Positions 47,774-57,314 of a stretch of 64,000 nt of DNA are shown here, one piece after another (the first letter of the stretch is position 1; each line of letters opens with the position of its first letter). This DNA is from Xenorhabdus szentirmaii DSM 16338. GTDB taxonomy: Bacteria; Pseudomonadota; Gammaproteobacteria; Enterobacterales; Enterobacteriaceae. The translations under genes and the position numbers were made by a program. Location: positions 1,244,897 to 1,308,896 of the forward strand of contig NZ_NIBV01000001.1 in NCBI RefSeq assembly GCF_002632585.1, written 5' to 3'. The notes below the pieces were generated by a model. The model searched no databases, had not been told where the DNA came from, and was given only the letters and a program-made list of their open reading frames with translations.

Positions 47774-47820
47774 CGAGATTAAAGCGGTTAGGGAAAGGAG
47801 GGATAAATGGTCAGATAAGA

Positions 47821-47836
47821 TGTGAATTAAGTCACA
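47821..47836. promoter_or_regulatory. CRP site 1 (mal)
   Basis: TGTGAATTAAGTCACA, a perfect TGTGA-N6-TCACA palindrome between the MalT boxes and malE. Confidence 0.9.
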
Positions 47837-47882
47837 AAAAAAGATGTCATATTGAAGTTAACGCTATGATTTTAATTATTTT

Positions 47883-47898
47883 TGTAAACTAGTTCACA
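47883..47898. promoter_or_regulatory. CRP site 2 (mal)
   Basis: TGTAAACTAGTTCACA, one mismatch from TGTGA-N6-TCACA, 62 bases (about six helical turns) from site 1. Confidence 0.75.
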
Positions 47899-48009
47899 TT
47901 CATTTTAGCTGAGGCGTAGAACGGGGGATGATGAGTCTTTTTCATGTTGATTGCACACTGGGAACTATTTCTCGCTATTTAGCTTATTTCTTATTATTGA
48001 GCTGATGTA

Positions 48010-48100
48010 GTGAAAAAATTGATAGTGAAAAAAATTGATAGTGAAGAAGTTGATAGTGGAAAAATTGATGGCGAAGAAATTGGTCGTGAAGAAACGCATC
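48010..48100 (+). repeat. 15-bp tandem repeat array in the malE leader
   Basis: Six imperfect units of 15-16 bp, such as GTGAAAAAATTGATA, GTGAAGAAGTTGATA and GTGGAAAAATTGATG. The array is an open frame (GTG at 48010) in phase with malE, so a 41-residue upstream peptide or N-terminal extension rich in Lys, Glu and Ile-Asp is formally possible. Confidence 0.85.
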
Positions 48101-48132
48101 CTGGACTGACAAATGATAAAAAGGGCGGAATG

Positions 48133-49332
48133 ATGACAAAAAAATTTTTGAAAATAGGTAGCTGTACCTTGATGCTTTCCGTTTTAACGGCAGGAATATT
48201 ATCTGCCCCCGCTTTTGCAAAGCTGGAGGAAGGTAAGCTGGTGATTTGGATCAATGGGGATAAAGGTTACAACGGGCTTGCTCAGGTTGGTGAGAAATTT
48301 GCAAAAGAAACGGGCATTCCTGTAGTTGTTGAGCATCCAGATAAACTGGAAGAGAAATATACCCAAATCGCGGCGACCGGAGATGGGCCGGATATTATTT
48401 TCTGGGCACATGATCGTTTTGGTGGTTATGCCCAATCAGGGCTGGTTGCTGAAATCACACCCGATAACGCTTTCATTGATAAGTTGTTCCCCTTTACGTG
48501 GGAGGCGGTGAGCTATGATGGGAAATTAATGGGCTATCCCGTTGCAGTTGAAGCTCTTTCCCTTATCTACAATAAAGATCTGATTAAATCTCCTCCAAAG
48601 ACATGGGAGGAAATTCCGGCGTTGGATAATGAACTGAAAAAGCAAAATAAAAACGCGATCATGTTCAATTTGCAGGAGCCGTATTTTACTTGGCCGTTGA
48701 TTGCAGCTGACGGCGGTTATGCCTTTAAGGCAGAAAATGGGACTTATAACGTTAAAGACAGCGGAGTTAATAATGTGGGTTCCAAAGCCGGGATGCAGTT
48801 TTTGGTCGATTTAGTCAAAAATAAACACCTTAGTGCAGACATTGATTACTCCATTGCTGAAGCGGCTTTTAATAAAGGTAAAACAGCAATGACAATCAAC
48901 GGCCCGTGGGCATGGGCAAATATCGATAAAAGCAACATTAACTATGCGGTTACATCATTGCCCACCTTCAAAGGAAAACCCTCCAAGCCTTTTGTCGGTA
49001 TCTTAACTGCGGGCATTAATGCTGCCAGTCCCAATAAAGAATTGGCGAAGGAGTTTCTGGAAAACTATCTGCTGACTAATGACGGTCTGGCCATGATGGA
49101 TAAAGACAAGCCATTGGGAGCGGTGGCATTGAAATCCTACCAAGAGATACTGGCAAAAGATCCTCGTATTGCTGCCACGATGGAGAACGCTCAGAAAGGA
49201 GAAATTATGCCAAATATATCTCAAATGAGCAGTTTCTGGTATGCCATGCGCAGTGCTGTTCTCAATACTATCAGTGGTCGTCAGACGGTAGATGCCGCTC
49301 TTAATGATGCTGAAACGAGGATGACGAAATAA
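48133..49332 (+). CDS. malE: maltose/maltodextrin-binding protein MalE
   Basis: A 399-residue periplasmic receptor that hands maltodextrins to MalFGK2. The signal is [20 protein letters not shown] with site [19 protein letters not shown], matching the E. coli mature start. The frame is open 41 codons upstream through a tandem repeat, but a signal peptide must be N-terminal and AGGGCGGA precedes ATG 48130/48133, so the short form is chosen. First gene of malE-malF-malG. Confidence 0.95.
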   Translation: MTKKFLKIGSCTLMLSVLTAGILSAPAFAKLEEGKLVIWINGDKGYNGLAQVGEKFAKETGIPVVVEHPDKLEEKYTQIAATGDGPDIIFWAHDRFGGYAQSGLVAEITPDNAFIDKLFPFTWEAVSYDGKLMGYPVAVEALSLIYNKDLIKSPPKTWEEIPALDNELKKQNKNAIMFNLQEPYFTWPLIAADGGYAFKAENGTYNVKDSGVNNVGSKAGMQFLVDLVKNKHLSADIDYSIAEAAFNKGKTAMTINGPWAWANIDKSNINYAVTSLPTFKGKPSKPFVGILTAGINAASPNKELAKEFLENYLLTNDGLAMMDKDKPLGAVALKSYQEILAKDPRIAATMENAQKGEIMPNISQMSSFWYAMRSAVLNTISGRQTVDAALNDAETRMTK

Positions 49333-49341
49333 TTGAATGAC

Positions 49342-49365
49342 AGGCTTCTGAATTTAAAGAAGCCT
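49342..49365 (+). promoter_or_regulatory. malE-malF intergenic hairpin
   Basis: Eight-bp stem AGGCTTCT/AGAAGCCT with an 8-base A/T loop, just after malE and without a T-run. In E. coli REP structures at this place stabilise malE mRNA relative to malFG; this hairpin probably plays that part. Confidence 0.6.
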
Positions 49366-49370
49366 CAATA

Positions 49371-49426
49371 GTACGGGAATTGAAGTACGAAAATTGAATC
49401 ACGGGAATTTCATCACGAGAAATCAT
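49371..49426. repeat. 14-bp tandem repeats between malE and malF
   Basis: Four imperfect units: GTACGGGAATTGAA, GTACGAAAATTGAA, TCACGGGAATTTCA, TCACGAGAAATCAT. The array ends 15 bases before the malF start. Confidence 0.75.
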
Positions 49427-49441
49427 AACAGGAAGTACAAG

Positions 49442-51007
49442 ATGTCCGCGACATTAGAAAAAACCGCATGGTGGCAACATCCTGCCCTGAAATGGTTTGC
49501 TGTAGGTTTATGCCTGCTTTTTACCGGTTATCTGGTTGTGTTGATGTATGCACAGGGAGAATACCTGTTTGCTATGTTGACGCTGGTATTACTGGGAAGC
49601 GGTATTTATGTTTTTGCCAACCGAAATGCCTATGTTTGGCGCTATACCTATCCGGGAATGGCCGGGATAGGGTTATTTATACTGTTTCCGTTGATTTGTA
49701 CTATTGCCATTGCTTTTACGAACTATAGCAATACTAATCAGTTAACGTTTGAACGAGCCCAAACCGTGTTAATGAGCCGGCAATATCAGGCAGGGCAGCC
49801 TGTTAATTTCAAGCTTTATCCTGTTTCTGAAAAATGGATGTTGGTGTTGAATACTACCGAGAGTGATCAACTATTGGTTTCAGAACCTTTTGCTTTTCCT
49901 GAACAGGCTGTTAAAGAAGACATTATTCTGCCTTTGCAGGTGCAGAACGAAAATATTGAAAGTGATGCTGCGACATTACGTACTATTACCCAACACAGAC
50001 AGGCGCTAGGCCAATTGGTGGCAATGCTTCCCGATGGCAGTAAATTGAGAATGAGCTCTCTGCGGCAGTTTTCGGCTATACATCCTCTTTATTCACTCGG
50101 GGAAGATGGGGTCACGCTGACGAATGAACAAACCGGAATACACTACCGACCGAATATGGAGATAGGGTTCTATCAATCCATTAATGCCGCAGGGGAATGG
50201 ACTAAGGAAACATTAAGCCCGGGTTTTACCGTTTCCATTGGCTGGAAAAACTTTTTGCGGGTGATACAAGATGAGGGGATTCAAAAACCCTTTTTGTCGA
50301 TTTTTGTCTGGACGGTGGTGTTTTCGCTGTTGACAGTGATCTTGACCGTTGTATTAGGTATGGTGCTTGCTTGTATTGTGCAGTGGGAAGCCATTAAAGG
50401 AAGAGCCATTTACCGGATGCTGTTAATTCTACCTTACGCAGTTCCTGCATTTATCTCCATTCTGATTTTTAAGGGCTTGTTTAACCAGAGTTTTGGTGAA
50501 ATTAATTTAGTGCTTAATGGGCTGTTTGGCCTGAAGCCAGAGTGGTTTACAGACCCCACATTAGCGCGCACCATGCTGATTATCGTGAATACATGGCTGG
50601 GTTATCCTTATATGATGATCCTTTGTATGGGGTTGTTAAAAGCAATCCCGGATGATCTTTATGAGGCATCGGCAATTGATGGTGCTGGGCCATGGCAGAA
50701 CTTTATTAAAATTACCTTTCCATTGCTGATTAAGCCATTAACTCCGTTGATGATTGCCAGCTTTGCTTTTAACTTCAATAACTTCGTTTTAATTCAATTA
50801 CTCACTGCTGGACGGCCTGACTACATTGGTACGACAACTCCGGCGGGTTATACCGATCTGTTGGTCAGTTATACCTACCGCATCGCTTTTGAAGGAGGAG
50901 GTGGGCAGGATTTTGGATTGGCTGCGGCCATTGCGACGCTGATTTTCTTGCTCGTGGGAGCATTAGCCATCATTAACCTGAAAACGACCCGCATTAAATT
51001 TGACTGA
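49442..51007 (+). CDS. malF: maltose ABC transporter permease MalF
   Basis: A 521-residue inner-membrane subunit with about eight helices and the large periplasmic P2 loop (about 100-270) that contacts MalE. The EAA loop that docks MalK is YEASAIDGAGPWQNFIKITF. CAGGAA before ATG 49442 gives MSATLEKTAWWQHPALKWF; an upstream in-frame start lies in tandem-repeat DNA and is rejected. malG follows 12 bases later. Confidence 0.96.
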   Translation: MSATLEKTAWWQHPALKWFAVGLCLLFTGYLVVLMYAQGEYLFAMLTLVLLGSGIYVFANRNAYVWRYTYPGMAGIGLFILFPLICTIAIAFTNYSNTNQLTFERAQTVLMSRQYQAGQPVNFKLYPVSEKWMLVLNTTESDQLLVSEPFAFPEQAVKEDIILPLQVQNENIESDAATLRTITQHRQALGQLVAMLPDGSKLRMSSLRQFSAIHPLYSLGEDGVTLTNEQTGIHYRPNMEIGFYQSINAAGEWTKETLSPGFTVSIGWKNFLRVIQDEGIQKPFLSIFVWTVVFSLLTVILTVVLGMVLACIVQWEAIKGRAIYRMLLILPYAVPAFISILIFKGLFNQSFGEINLVLNGLFGLKPEWFTDPTLARTMLIIVNTWLGYPYMMILCMGLLKAIPDDLYEASAIDGAGPWQNFIKITFPLLIKPLTPLMIASFAFNFNNFVLIQLLTAGRPDYIGTTTPAGYTDLLVSYTYRIAFEGGGGQDFGLAAAIATLIFLLVGALAIINLKTTRIKFD

Positions 51008-51019
51008 GGAGATAAGGAT

Positions 51020-51910
51020 ATGGCGATGGTGCAATCCAAATCGCAGCGGTGGCGAGTATGGGCAACGCATGCTTTGATTCTGAGTTTTATTGCCTTGATT
51101 CTGTTTCCGATGCTAATGGTGGTTGCCATTTCTTTACGGCCGGGAAACTTTGCTACTGGTAGTTTAATTCCGGATACTATTTCGTGGGAACACTGGAAGT
51201 TGGCATTGGGTTACAGCATCGAATCCCCGGATGGGCGGATCACCGTACCACCGTTCCCTGTGTTGTTGTGGTTATGGAATTCCGTAAAAATCGCACTGAT
51301 AACGGCCACGGGGATCGTCGTGCTATCAACAACCTGTGCCTATGCTTTTGCCCGTATGCGTTTTCGCGGAAAAAGTATTTTGCTTAAAAGCATGCTGATT
51401 TTTCAGATGTTTCCAGCGGTACTTTCATTGGTGGCATTATATGCCTTATTTGATCGGCTTGGAGAATACATTCCTTTCCTTGGCCTTAATACCCACGGTG
51501 GAGTGGTTTTTGCCTATTTGGGAGGGATCGCCCTGCATGTATGGACTATCAAAGGTTATTTTGAAACGATAGATCGCTCGCTGGAAGAAGCCGCCATGCT
51601 GGATGGAGCAACACCGTGGCAAGTTTTCCGTCTGATATTGTTGCCGCTTTCTGTGCCAATACTGGCTGTTGTATTTATCCTATCTTTTATTGGTGTGATT
51701 ACCGAAGTACCGATTGCTTCTTTGCTGCTGCGGGACGTAGATAATTACACGCTGGCTGTTGGAATGCAGCAATACCTTCATCCGCAAAATTATCTTTGGG
51801 GGGATTTTGCCGCAGCGGCTGTGCTTTCAGCCATTCCCATCACTGTCGTTTTCTTACTGGCCCAACGTTGGTTAGTTGGGGGGTTAACATCAGGGGGAGT
51901 GAAAGGATAA
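51020..51910 (+). CDS. malG: maltose ABC transporter permease MalG
   Basis: A 296-residue inner-membrane subunit with six helices; the EAA loop is [20 protein letters not shown]. The C-terminal tail [11 protein letters not shown] reaches toward MalK in the E. coli structure and is conserved. GAGGAGATAAGG precedes the start. Confidence 0.97.
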   Translation: MAMVQSKSQRWRVWATHALILSFIALILFPMLMVVAISLRPGNFATGSLIPDTISWEHWKLALGYSIESPDGRITVPPFPVLLWLWNSVKIALITATGIVVLSTTCAYAFARMRFRGKSILLKSMLIFQMFPAVLSLVALYALFDRLGEYIPFLGLNTHGGVVFAYLGGIALHVWTIKGYFETIDRSLEEAAMLDGATPWQVFRLILLPLSVPILAVVFILSFIGVITEVPIASLLLRDVDNYTLAVGMQQYLHPQNYLWGDFAAAAVLSAIPITVVFLLAQRWLVGGLTSGGVKG

Positions 51911-51967
51911 TGATTGGCGAACTTCGTTGCGGCAAGATATCCCGGCACACTGTTACAATATCGTGAC

Positions 51968-52023
51968 TACAAGATTGCTATTACTATGTCGTCACTACTA
52001 TGTCGTCACTACAATATCCCTAT
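51968..52023. repeat. 14-bp tandem repeats after malG
   Basis: Two identical units TACTATGTCGTCAC (51982-52009) flanked by degenerate ones (TACAAGATTGCTAT, TACAATATCCCTAT). Confidence 0.8.
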
Positions 52024-52191
52024 TACAGTGCCGCGACGAAGTTTACAAAAACCATCATTATTCTATTGGGGCAAATCTTAGACTGACATGCTGGGAGTGA
52101 AGTTTGGCTTCGATTATATGAATTATAGGGTTGGCTATATATGGAATATGGACGACTGTATGAGGGAAGACCAGCAAAGCTAGTCGTAAAG

Positions 52192-52228
52192 AAAATCACT
52201 CACAATATTTTTTATTGTGAGTGATTTT
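52192..52228. terminator. bidirectional terminator for malG and malQ
   Basis: Perfect 16-bp stem AAAATCACTCACAATA/TATTGTGAGTGATTTT with a T5 loop. The A-run on one side and T-run on the other let it act in both directions. Confidence 0.85.
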
Positions 52229-52247
52229 ATCCTGCACGTCATAAGAC

Positions 52248-52271
52248 CCCCGCTCGTCAATGTGAACGGGG
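52248..52271 (-). terminator. second stem downstream of malQ
   Basis: CCCCG/CGGGG stem with a 14-base loop on the minus strand, without a clear T-run; an accessory structure at best. Confidence 0.35.
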
Positions 52272-52311
52272 AGAATTCAGGGAGCCGGTTCTGTGGATTA
52301 GATACGATCAG

Positions 52312-54498
52312 CTATAAACTTTGTTTCCGGTATTCGCTTACAGTTTGTAGCAGTTCGTTGATATGGTTATCCGCAAACATCACCTCCAAAGTCATGGTGA
52401 GTTTACGTCGCCAATTGGGATATTCCTCGGTTGTCCCTGGAATATTGACAGGTTGTAGCATATCAAGCCAGTCTTCAGGTTGTAATCCTAATAAGGCACA
52501 GTTGCTATGGGCTATATAGCGGTGAACTGCGTGATTCACAGAGGATGGCATGGTTAATTCAGATTGATCTGGCACGGCTGCCTGTTGTGTTATTTGCGGC
52601 AATAAAAGCTGAGTATCCTCGGTCAGGCTTATTTCCGAACTTAAATAATTATGGCGGATTAAACTAGCGGTTAAGGCTTGTCGACAGCGTTCTCGCTCAG
52701 CATATAATTCCCTCAGCAGCGTTTTATCAGGATACAAGCCGATGGATTCACCTAATGCCAGGTCCCTGTTTTGCCAGAAACCGCGTAACGTAGGCAAATC
52801 ATGAGTAGTAATAGTTGCCATAGCTTGTATGGGGTATTCAGTTGGGGAACGATATTCGCTTCGCTCATTGCGTTCAAAATAAAATACCTTGTAGGAATAA
52901 ACACCCCGGGTCCGTAATTTATCGACAATTTCCGCCGGTACAATTCCTAAATCTTCGCCAATGACCAAACACTGATTGCGTTGACTTTCCAATGCCAGTA
53001 TTGCCAGTAAATCATCAACCGGATAGTGGACATAGACACCTTTATCCGCAGTTTTGCCCTGTGGTATCCACCAAAGCCTGAGTAGAGACATGACATGATC
53101 AATGCGCAATGCTCCGCAATGGCGCATATTGCTGCGCAGTAATTCAATGAAAGGCTGATAGGCTTGAGCTTTTAATTCATGGGGATTTATTGGCGGAAGC
53201 CCCCAATTCTGCCCCAAAGGCCCAAGAATATCAGGGGGGGCTCCTACCGATGCTTTGGTGCAATAAATGTGTCGGTTACACCATGTTTCTGACCCTCCTT
53301 GTGCTACACCGACAGCGAGGTCACGGTAAATACCAATTGGCATAGGGTTGGTTTGACTGACAGTGAAACATTCGGCGAGTTGAATATCCGCCAACCATTG
53401 CAACCACAGGAAAAAATCGATGTCCTGTGGATGTGAGAGGCAAAACTCTTTAACTGCATCACTATCAAATGCACGGTATTCCTCCGGCCATACAGGCCAG
53501 CCCCAATAAGTGTTATTTTCGCCATGTAGCTCATTGTGGAGTGCGTCGTAGGCAGCCTGAGAGTAAAGGTTTTTACCTCCATTGTTCACGAACTGCTGGA
53601 ACGCAATGTATTGGGGATCATTATCAGAGCGGAGCTGAAACTGTGTATGTGCCATACGTAATGCAACTATTTTGAGTGCCATTACAGTGGTGTAATCAAC
53701 CCATTCAGCTTCACGGGCTTGCCGGAGTTTTCGTTGTGTCTCTGGTAACTGCCACCATGTTTGTGCTGCCACACTGTGCTTAAAATCTTCCACTTGATTG
53801 ACTGCAATATAAATAACATTAAGCCAGTGGCGGGAAGATGGGCTATAAGGACTGGCATTTTCCGGCATTGCAGGGTAAATGGCATGCAGGGGATTCAAAC
53901 CAACAAACGCGCCGCCCCGCAGAGCCAGTTCTTGCAGCATGTATTTCAGATCACCGAAATCACCTATCCCCCAATTATTTTCTGAGCGCAGGGTATAAAG
54001 CTGAATGCAAGCGCCCCAGAGTTTTTCGCCATTTATTAACATTTCTGGTTCATAGCAACGTTCAGGAGCAACAATGAGTTGCATAGATTGTTGTTGAGCA
54101 GAGATGTTTTCTCTTGTTGTACAACATGCTGGGCGACATGTTGTACGGCTTAGCGTCAGTGTGTGATACCCCAAGGGGAGGTGCGAAGGCAGCGTGAGCT
54201 GGTATTGGCATTGGCCCTGAAAGATTTCCCCTTGTTCAGTGTGTAACTGCCATTGATAATTGTCTGAATCATCAAGAGGCAATGTTATTGCCTGTCCTTG
54301 AATAATCACTTTAACGTTGGGTACAGAGGATGCCAGTGTGTGAGAAACCGGTCTGTTGACCGGTATTTCAGTATGCATGATTTCCAATATCTGATGTCTG
54401 ATTTCAGCCGGGATCACCTGTGGTTTACCATAGGCGTTAATATATTCGCTGGCAATACCAGCTTCAGTAGCTAAATCATCAAGACATTTGTTTTCCAT
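52312..54498 (-). CDS. malQ: 4-alpha-glucanotransferase (amylomaltase)
   Basis: A 728-residue GH77 enzyme that transfers glucan segments between maltodextrins, releasing glucose and making chains long enough for MalP. The N-terminal domain is about 1-150. Catalytic motifs are LRIDHVMSLLRLWW (nucleophile Asp), IGEDLG (acid/base Glu) and THDLPT (stabilising Asp). The open frame extends 61 codons upstream over the malP end; ATG 54498 after AGGGA gives MENKCLDDLATEAGIASEYI, matching E. coli MESKRLDNAALAAGISPNYI. It is 25 bases after malP, one operon. Confidence 0.96.
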   Translation of the reverse strand: MENKCLDDLATEAGIASEYINAYGKPQVIPAEIRHQILEIMHTEIPVNRPVSHTLASSVPNVKVIIQGQAITLPLDDSDNYQWQLHTEQGEIFQGQCQYQLTLPSHLPLGYHTLTLSRTTCRPACCTTRENISAQQQSMQLIVAPERCYEPEMLINGEKLWGACIQLYTLRSENNWGIGDFGDLKYMLQELALRGGAFVGLNPLHAIYPAMPENASPYSPSSRHWLNVIYIAVNQVEDFKHSVAAQTWWQLPETQRKLRQAREAEWVDYTTVMALKIVALRMAHTQFQLRSDNDPQYIAFQQFVNNGGKNLYSQAAYDALHNELHGENNTYWGWPVWPEEYRAFDSDAVKEFCLSHPQDIDFFLWLQWLADIQLAECFTVSQTNPMPIGIYRDLAVGVAQGGSETWCNRHIYCTKASVGAPPDILGPLGQNWGLPPINPHELKAQAYQPFIELLRSNMRHCGALRIDHVMSLLRLWWIPQGKTADKGVYVHYPVDDLLAILALESQRNQCLVIGEDLGIVPAEIVDKLRTRGVYSYKVFYFERNERSEYRSPTEYPIQAMATITTHDLPTLRGFWQNRDLALGESIGLYPDKTLLRELYAERERCRQALTASLIRHNYLSSEISLTEDTQLLLPQITQQAAVPDQSELTMPSSVNHAVHRYIAHSNCALLGLQPEDWLDMLQPVNIPGTTEEYPNWRRKLTMTLEVMFADNHINELLQTVSEYRKQSL

Positions 54499-54523
54499 AC
54501 TCAATCCCTCTATCGTTCGGTTT

Positions 54524-56959
54524 CTATTGGGCTTGCCAAATACGTTGTTGGTAATCTTGAATGGTGCGATCAGCGCTGAATTTACCCATTCGAGCGGTAT
54601 TGAGTATGGTGCTGTGCGTCCAGCTTTGAGTATTACGATACAGGGCATCAATTTGCCCATGAGCCTGGCAGTAGGAAGCAAAGTCAGCCAGAACTAAATA
54701 AGGATCACCACCATCGGTAAGGCTGTGCAACATAAGTTCAAATGCATGTGTATCCCCGTGGCTGAATTCGCCATTGGCAAGAGAACCCAGTATGCCTTTC
54801 AGATGAGGATCTTGTTGCAGTATCTCTTGTGGATTGTATCCATTGCTGAGTAAGGCCTTGGCTTCTTCGACTGTCTTCCCGAAGATAAAGATATGTTCAT
54901 TGCCGACTTGTTCTGCTATTTCAACATTCGCCCCATCCAGTGTTCCAATGGTGAGTGCGCCATTTAGAGCTAGTTTCATGTTACCTGTTCCAGAAGCCTC
55001 TTTTCCGGCGGTGGAAATTTGTTCTGATACATCGGTTGCGGGGATCATCAACTCTGCAACGGAAACATTATAATCAGGGATAAAGGCAATTTTTATCCGA
55101 TCGCGAACAATCGGATCATGATTGATTTTTTCGGCCGCATGGTTGATGGCAGAAATGATATTTTTAGCCAAATAGTAGCCGGGAGCTGCTTTAGCGCCAA
55201 ACAGGAAGACGCGTGGATGAATATCCAAAGAAGGATTTTCCTGAATTTGCCGGTAAAGAGACAAAATATGGAGCAGGTTCAGATGTTGACGTTTATATTC
55301 ATGCAGACGTTTTATCTGCACATCAAAGATGGCATGAGGATCAAGTTTAAGCCCCATCACCTTATTCACATAATTGGACAGGCGGATTTTATTGTCCTGT
55401 TTAATGTTGCGGTAAGTGCTGCAAAATGCGGGATCGTCGGCATACGGCTCAAGTTGTTTGAGGGTGTTAAGATCATGAATCCATTCGTCGTTTAATGTCT
55501 GGTCAATTAATGAGGAAAGTGCAGGATTGCACTGTCTTATCCACCGGCGTGGAGTGACCCCATTGGTTACGTTATGGAATTTTGTTGGCCATAGTTGATG
55601 ATATTCAGGAAATAGATCGGTCACTATCAAGGATGAATGCAGGGCAGCAACCCCATTAACAGCAAAACAGGCCACAACGCAGAGATTGGCCATCCTGACT
55701 TGATTATCATGAATAACCGCCAATTTCTCCCAGATTTGTTGGTTACCGGGCCAGGTTTGTTCCACGGTATGTTTAAAACGGCGGTTGATTTCCTTAATAA
55801 TGTGAAGGTGGCGCGGAAGCAATTCATTGAACAGTGGTTCATCCCAACGTTCCAAACCTTCTGGTAGTAAAGTATGGTTGGTATACGCGAAAGTTTTTCC
55901 CGTAATTTCCCATGCGGTTTCCCAATCCAACTGGTGTTCATCAAGTAAAAGACGCATCATTTCAGGGATGGCGATAGTCGGATGAGTATCGTTGAGTTGG
56001 ATCACTTCGTAGCGCGGCAGCTCTTCTATTCTACGTCCTGCTTGTTGATGGCGGCGCAAAATATCTGTTACAGCGCAGGCACACTGAAAGTATTGTTGCA
56101 TCAGGCGCAGCCGTTTACCTGCATGATGATTATCATTCGGGTAGAGTACTTTGGTCAGGCTGGCTGCTTCAATACCTTGCTGTTCGGCATACAAACACTG
56201 CCCATCATTGAAGAGTGATAAATCAAAAGGTTTATCGAATGTTGCTTGCCAAAGGCGCAGTGGCTGACTGACACCATTTCTATACCCTATTACGGGTAAA
56301 TCCCATGCTTCGCCGATCAGTGTCAGGGAAGGATGCCAGATTTCATGACCATCAGCGTTTGTTACGATTTTACCGCCAAAATTAACGTTGACGTTTAGCT
56401 GTGCATTATGGTGAAACCAAGGGTAGGACTCGCGCGCCCAGTCGTCAGGTGTTTCAATTTGCTGGTTGTCTTTAAAAGATTGGCGGAACAGACCGTACTG
56501 ATAATTCAGGCCATACCCAGTGGCAGGTTGGTTGAGTGTTGCCATCGAATCAAGAAAACAAGCAGCTAATCTGCCTAACCCCCCATTGCCTAACGCGGGA
56601 TCAGTTTCTTCTTCCAATATGTCACTCAGAATGATGCCATCTTCTGCCAAGTAAGCTTGCACATCGTCATACCAGCCAAGATTCAATAAATTGTTGGCGG
56701 TTAGTCGGCCTATCAGAAATTCCATTGAAATATAGTTCACGTGGCGTTGACCATTTTGTGGTGGTTCAGCCTGATTTTTTCCCGTGGAAAAAGGCAATGA
56801 TTCAGAAAGTGCCCGACTCATGGCCTGCCACCATTGGCGGGATGTCATTTCTTGAGCGGAGCTCAGACCGAAGCGTTGCCATTGGCGTGTTATGGCAGCC
56901 TGAAAGGCAGCTTTATTCAATGGGATTTTTTTATTGGAATCTAACTCAGATAGTTGCAT
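54524..56959 (-). CDS. malP: maltodextrin phosphorylase
   Basis: An 811-residue GT35 enzyme that releases glucose-1-phosphate from maltodextrin ends. The PLP-binding region [20 protein letters not shown] holds the Schiff-base Lys near residue 660. The substrate region [20 protein letters not shown] and the [17 protein letters not shown] loop are intact. The glycogen-storage site of animal phosphorylases is absent, as in E. coli MalP (797). Operon malP-malQ, divergent from malT. Confidence 0.97.
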   Translation of the reverse strand: MQLSELDSNKKIPLNKAAFQAAITRQWQRFGLSSAQEMTSRQWWQAMSRALSESLPFSTGKNQAEPPQNGQRHVNYISMEFLIGRLTANNLLNLGWYDDVQAYLAEDGIILSDILEEETDPALGNGGLGRLAACFLDSMATLNQPATGYGLNYQYGLFRQSFKDNQQIETPDDWARESYPWFHHNAQLNVNVNFGGKIVTNADGHEIWHPSLTLIGEAWDLPVIGYRNGVSQPLRLWQATFDKPFDLSLFNDGQCLYAEQQGIEAASLTKVLYPNDNHHAGKRLRLMQQYFQCACAVTDILRRHQQAGRRIEELPRYEVIQLNDTHPTIAIPEMMRLLLDEHQLDWETAWEITGKTFAYTNHTLLPEGLERWDEPLFNELLPRHLHIIKEINRRFKHTVEQTWPGNQQIWEKLAVIHDNQVRMANLCVVACFAVNGVAALHSSLIVTDLFPEYHQLWPTKFHNVTNGVTPRRWIRQCNPALSSLIDQTLNDEWIHDLNTLKQLEPYADDPAFCSTYRNIKQDNKIRLSNYVNKVMGLKLDPHAIFDVQIKRLHEYKRQHLNLLHILSLYRQIQENPSLDIHPRVFLFGAKAAPGYYLAKNIISAINHAAEKINHDPIVRDRIKIAFIPDYNVSVAELMIPATDVSEQISTAGKEASGTGNMKLALNGALTIGTLDGANVEIAEQVGNEHIFIFGKTVEEAKALLSNGYNPQEILQQDPHLKGILGSLANGEFSHGDTHAFELMLHSLTDGGDPYLVLADFASYCQAHGQIDALYRNTQSWTHSTILNTARMGKFSADRTIQDYQQRIWQAQ

Positions 56960-57043
56960 GGCATCGTTATCCTGTGACTGATTTAAAGAAAGCCCGGTAG
57001 ATTATTTAGGGGAATATGCTGACGGTTAGGAAGGGAAGGAACA

Positions 57044-57074
57044 TCATCCTGTAAAAATATTCGCGGGGAGGAGT
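57044..57074. promoter_or_regulatory. MalT boxes at malP
   Basis: GGATGA on the minus strand (57044-57049) and GGGGAGGAGT on the plus strand (57065-57074; nine of ten match GGGGA(T/G)GAGG), 85-115 bases upstream of the malP start. Confidence 0.65.
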
Positions 57075-57143
57075 GTGAAGGCGTAGCGATTTATTTCGAA
57101 TCTTCTCGCAATTTCATCAGGAAATAGAAAGGTTGCAAACAAA

Positions 57144-57165
57144 GAATGTGACAAGGTGCAATTTA
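57144..57165. promoter_or_regulatory. CRP site at malT
   Basis: GAATGTGACAAGGTGCAATT closely resembles the known E. coli malT CRP site (AATTGTGACACAGTGCAAAT): one good TGTGA half and the same unusual GCAA second half. About 150 bases before malT. Confidence 0.75.
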
Positions 57166-57314
57166 ACACAATGAAATCAATCAACTTGTTTGCAAAAGAT
57201 CGGGGTTTCTCTAAATTTGGTGGACATTGATGAATGGCGGTGACGTGGTGGCTCAATAGCGTCAGACAAAACTCAGATTTTTGTTTTCTGTATCACTTAT
57301 AGGGAAGGAAATTC

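Larger units (their letters stand above)
47615..48009. other. malK-malE divergent control region
   Basis: No gene; the 61-residue ORF 47707-47892 lies over regulatory DNA. It holds MalT boxes (47731-47773) and two CRP sites (47821-47836, 47883-47898), the same logic as the E. coli malEp-malKp region. Confidence 0.8.
51911..52311. other. malG-malQ intergenic region
   Basis: About 400 bases between convergent genes. Holds a 14-bp repeat array (51968-52023), a strong bidirectional hairpin (52192-52228) and a second stem near malQ (52248-52271). No gene. Confidence 0.6.
56960..57314. other. malP-malT divergent control region
   Basis: About 355 bases with no gene. It contains MalT boxes on the malP side and a CRP site on the malT side. 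Confidence 0.7.

Noticed and set aside
47707-47892. 61-residue ORF in the malK-malE control region
   Set aside because: It spans MalT boxes and a perfect CRP site; regulatory DNA explains the sequence.
48010-48100. CRISPR array
   Set aside because: Units are contiguous 15-bp tandem repeats without spacers, and no cas genes are present.
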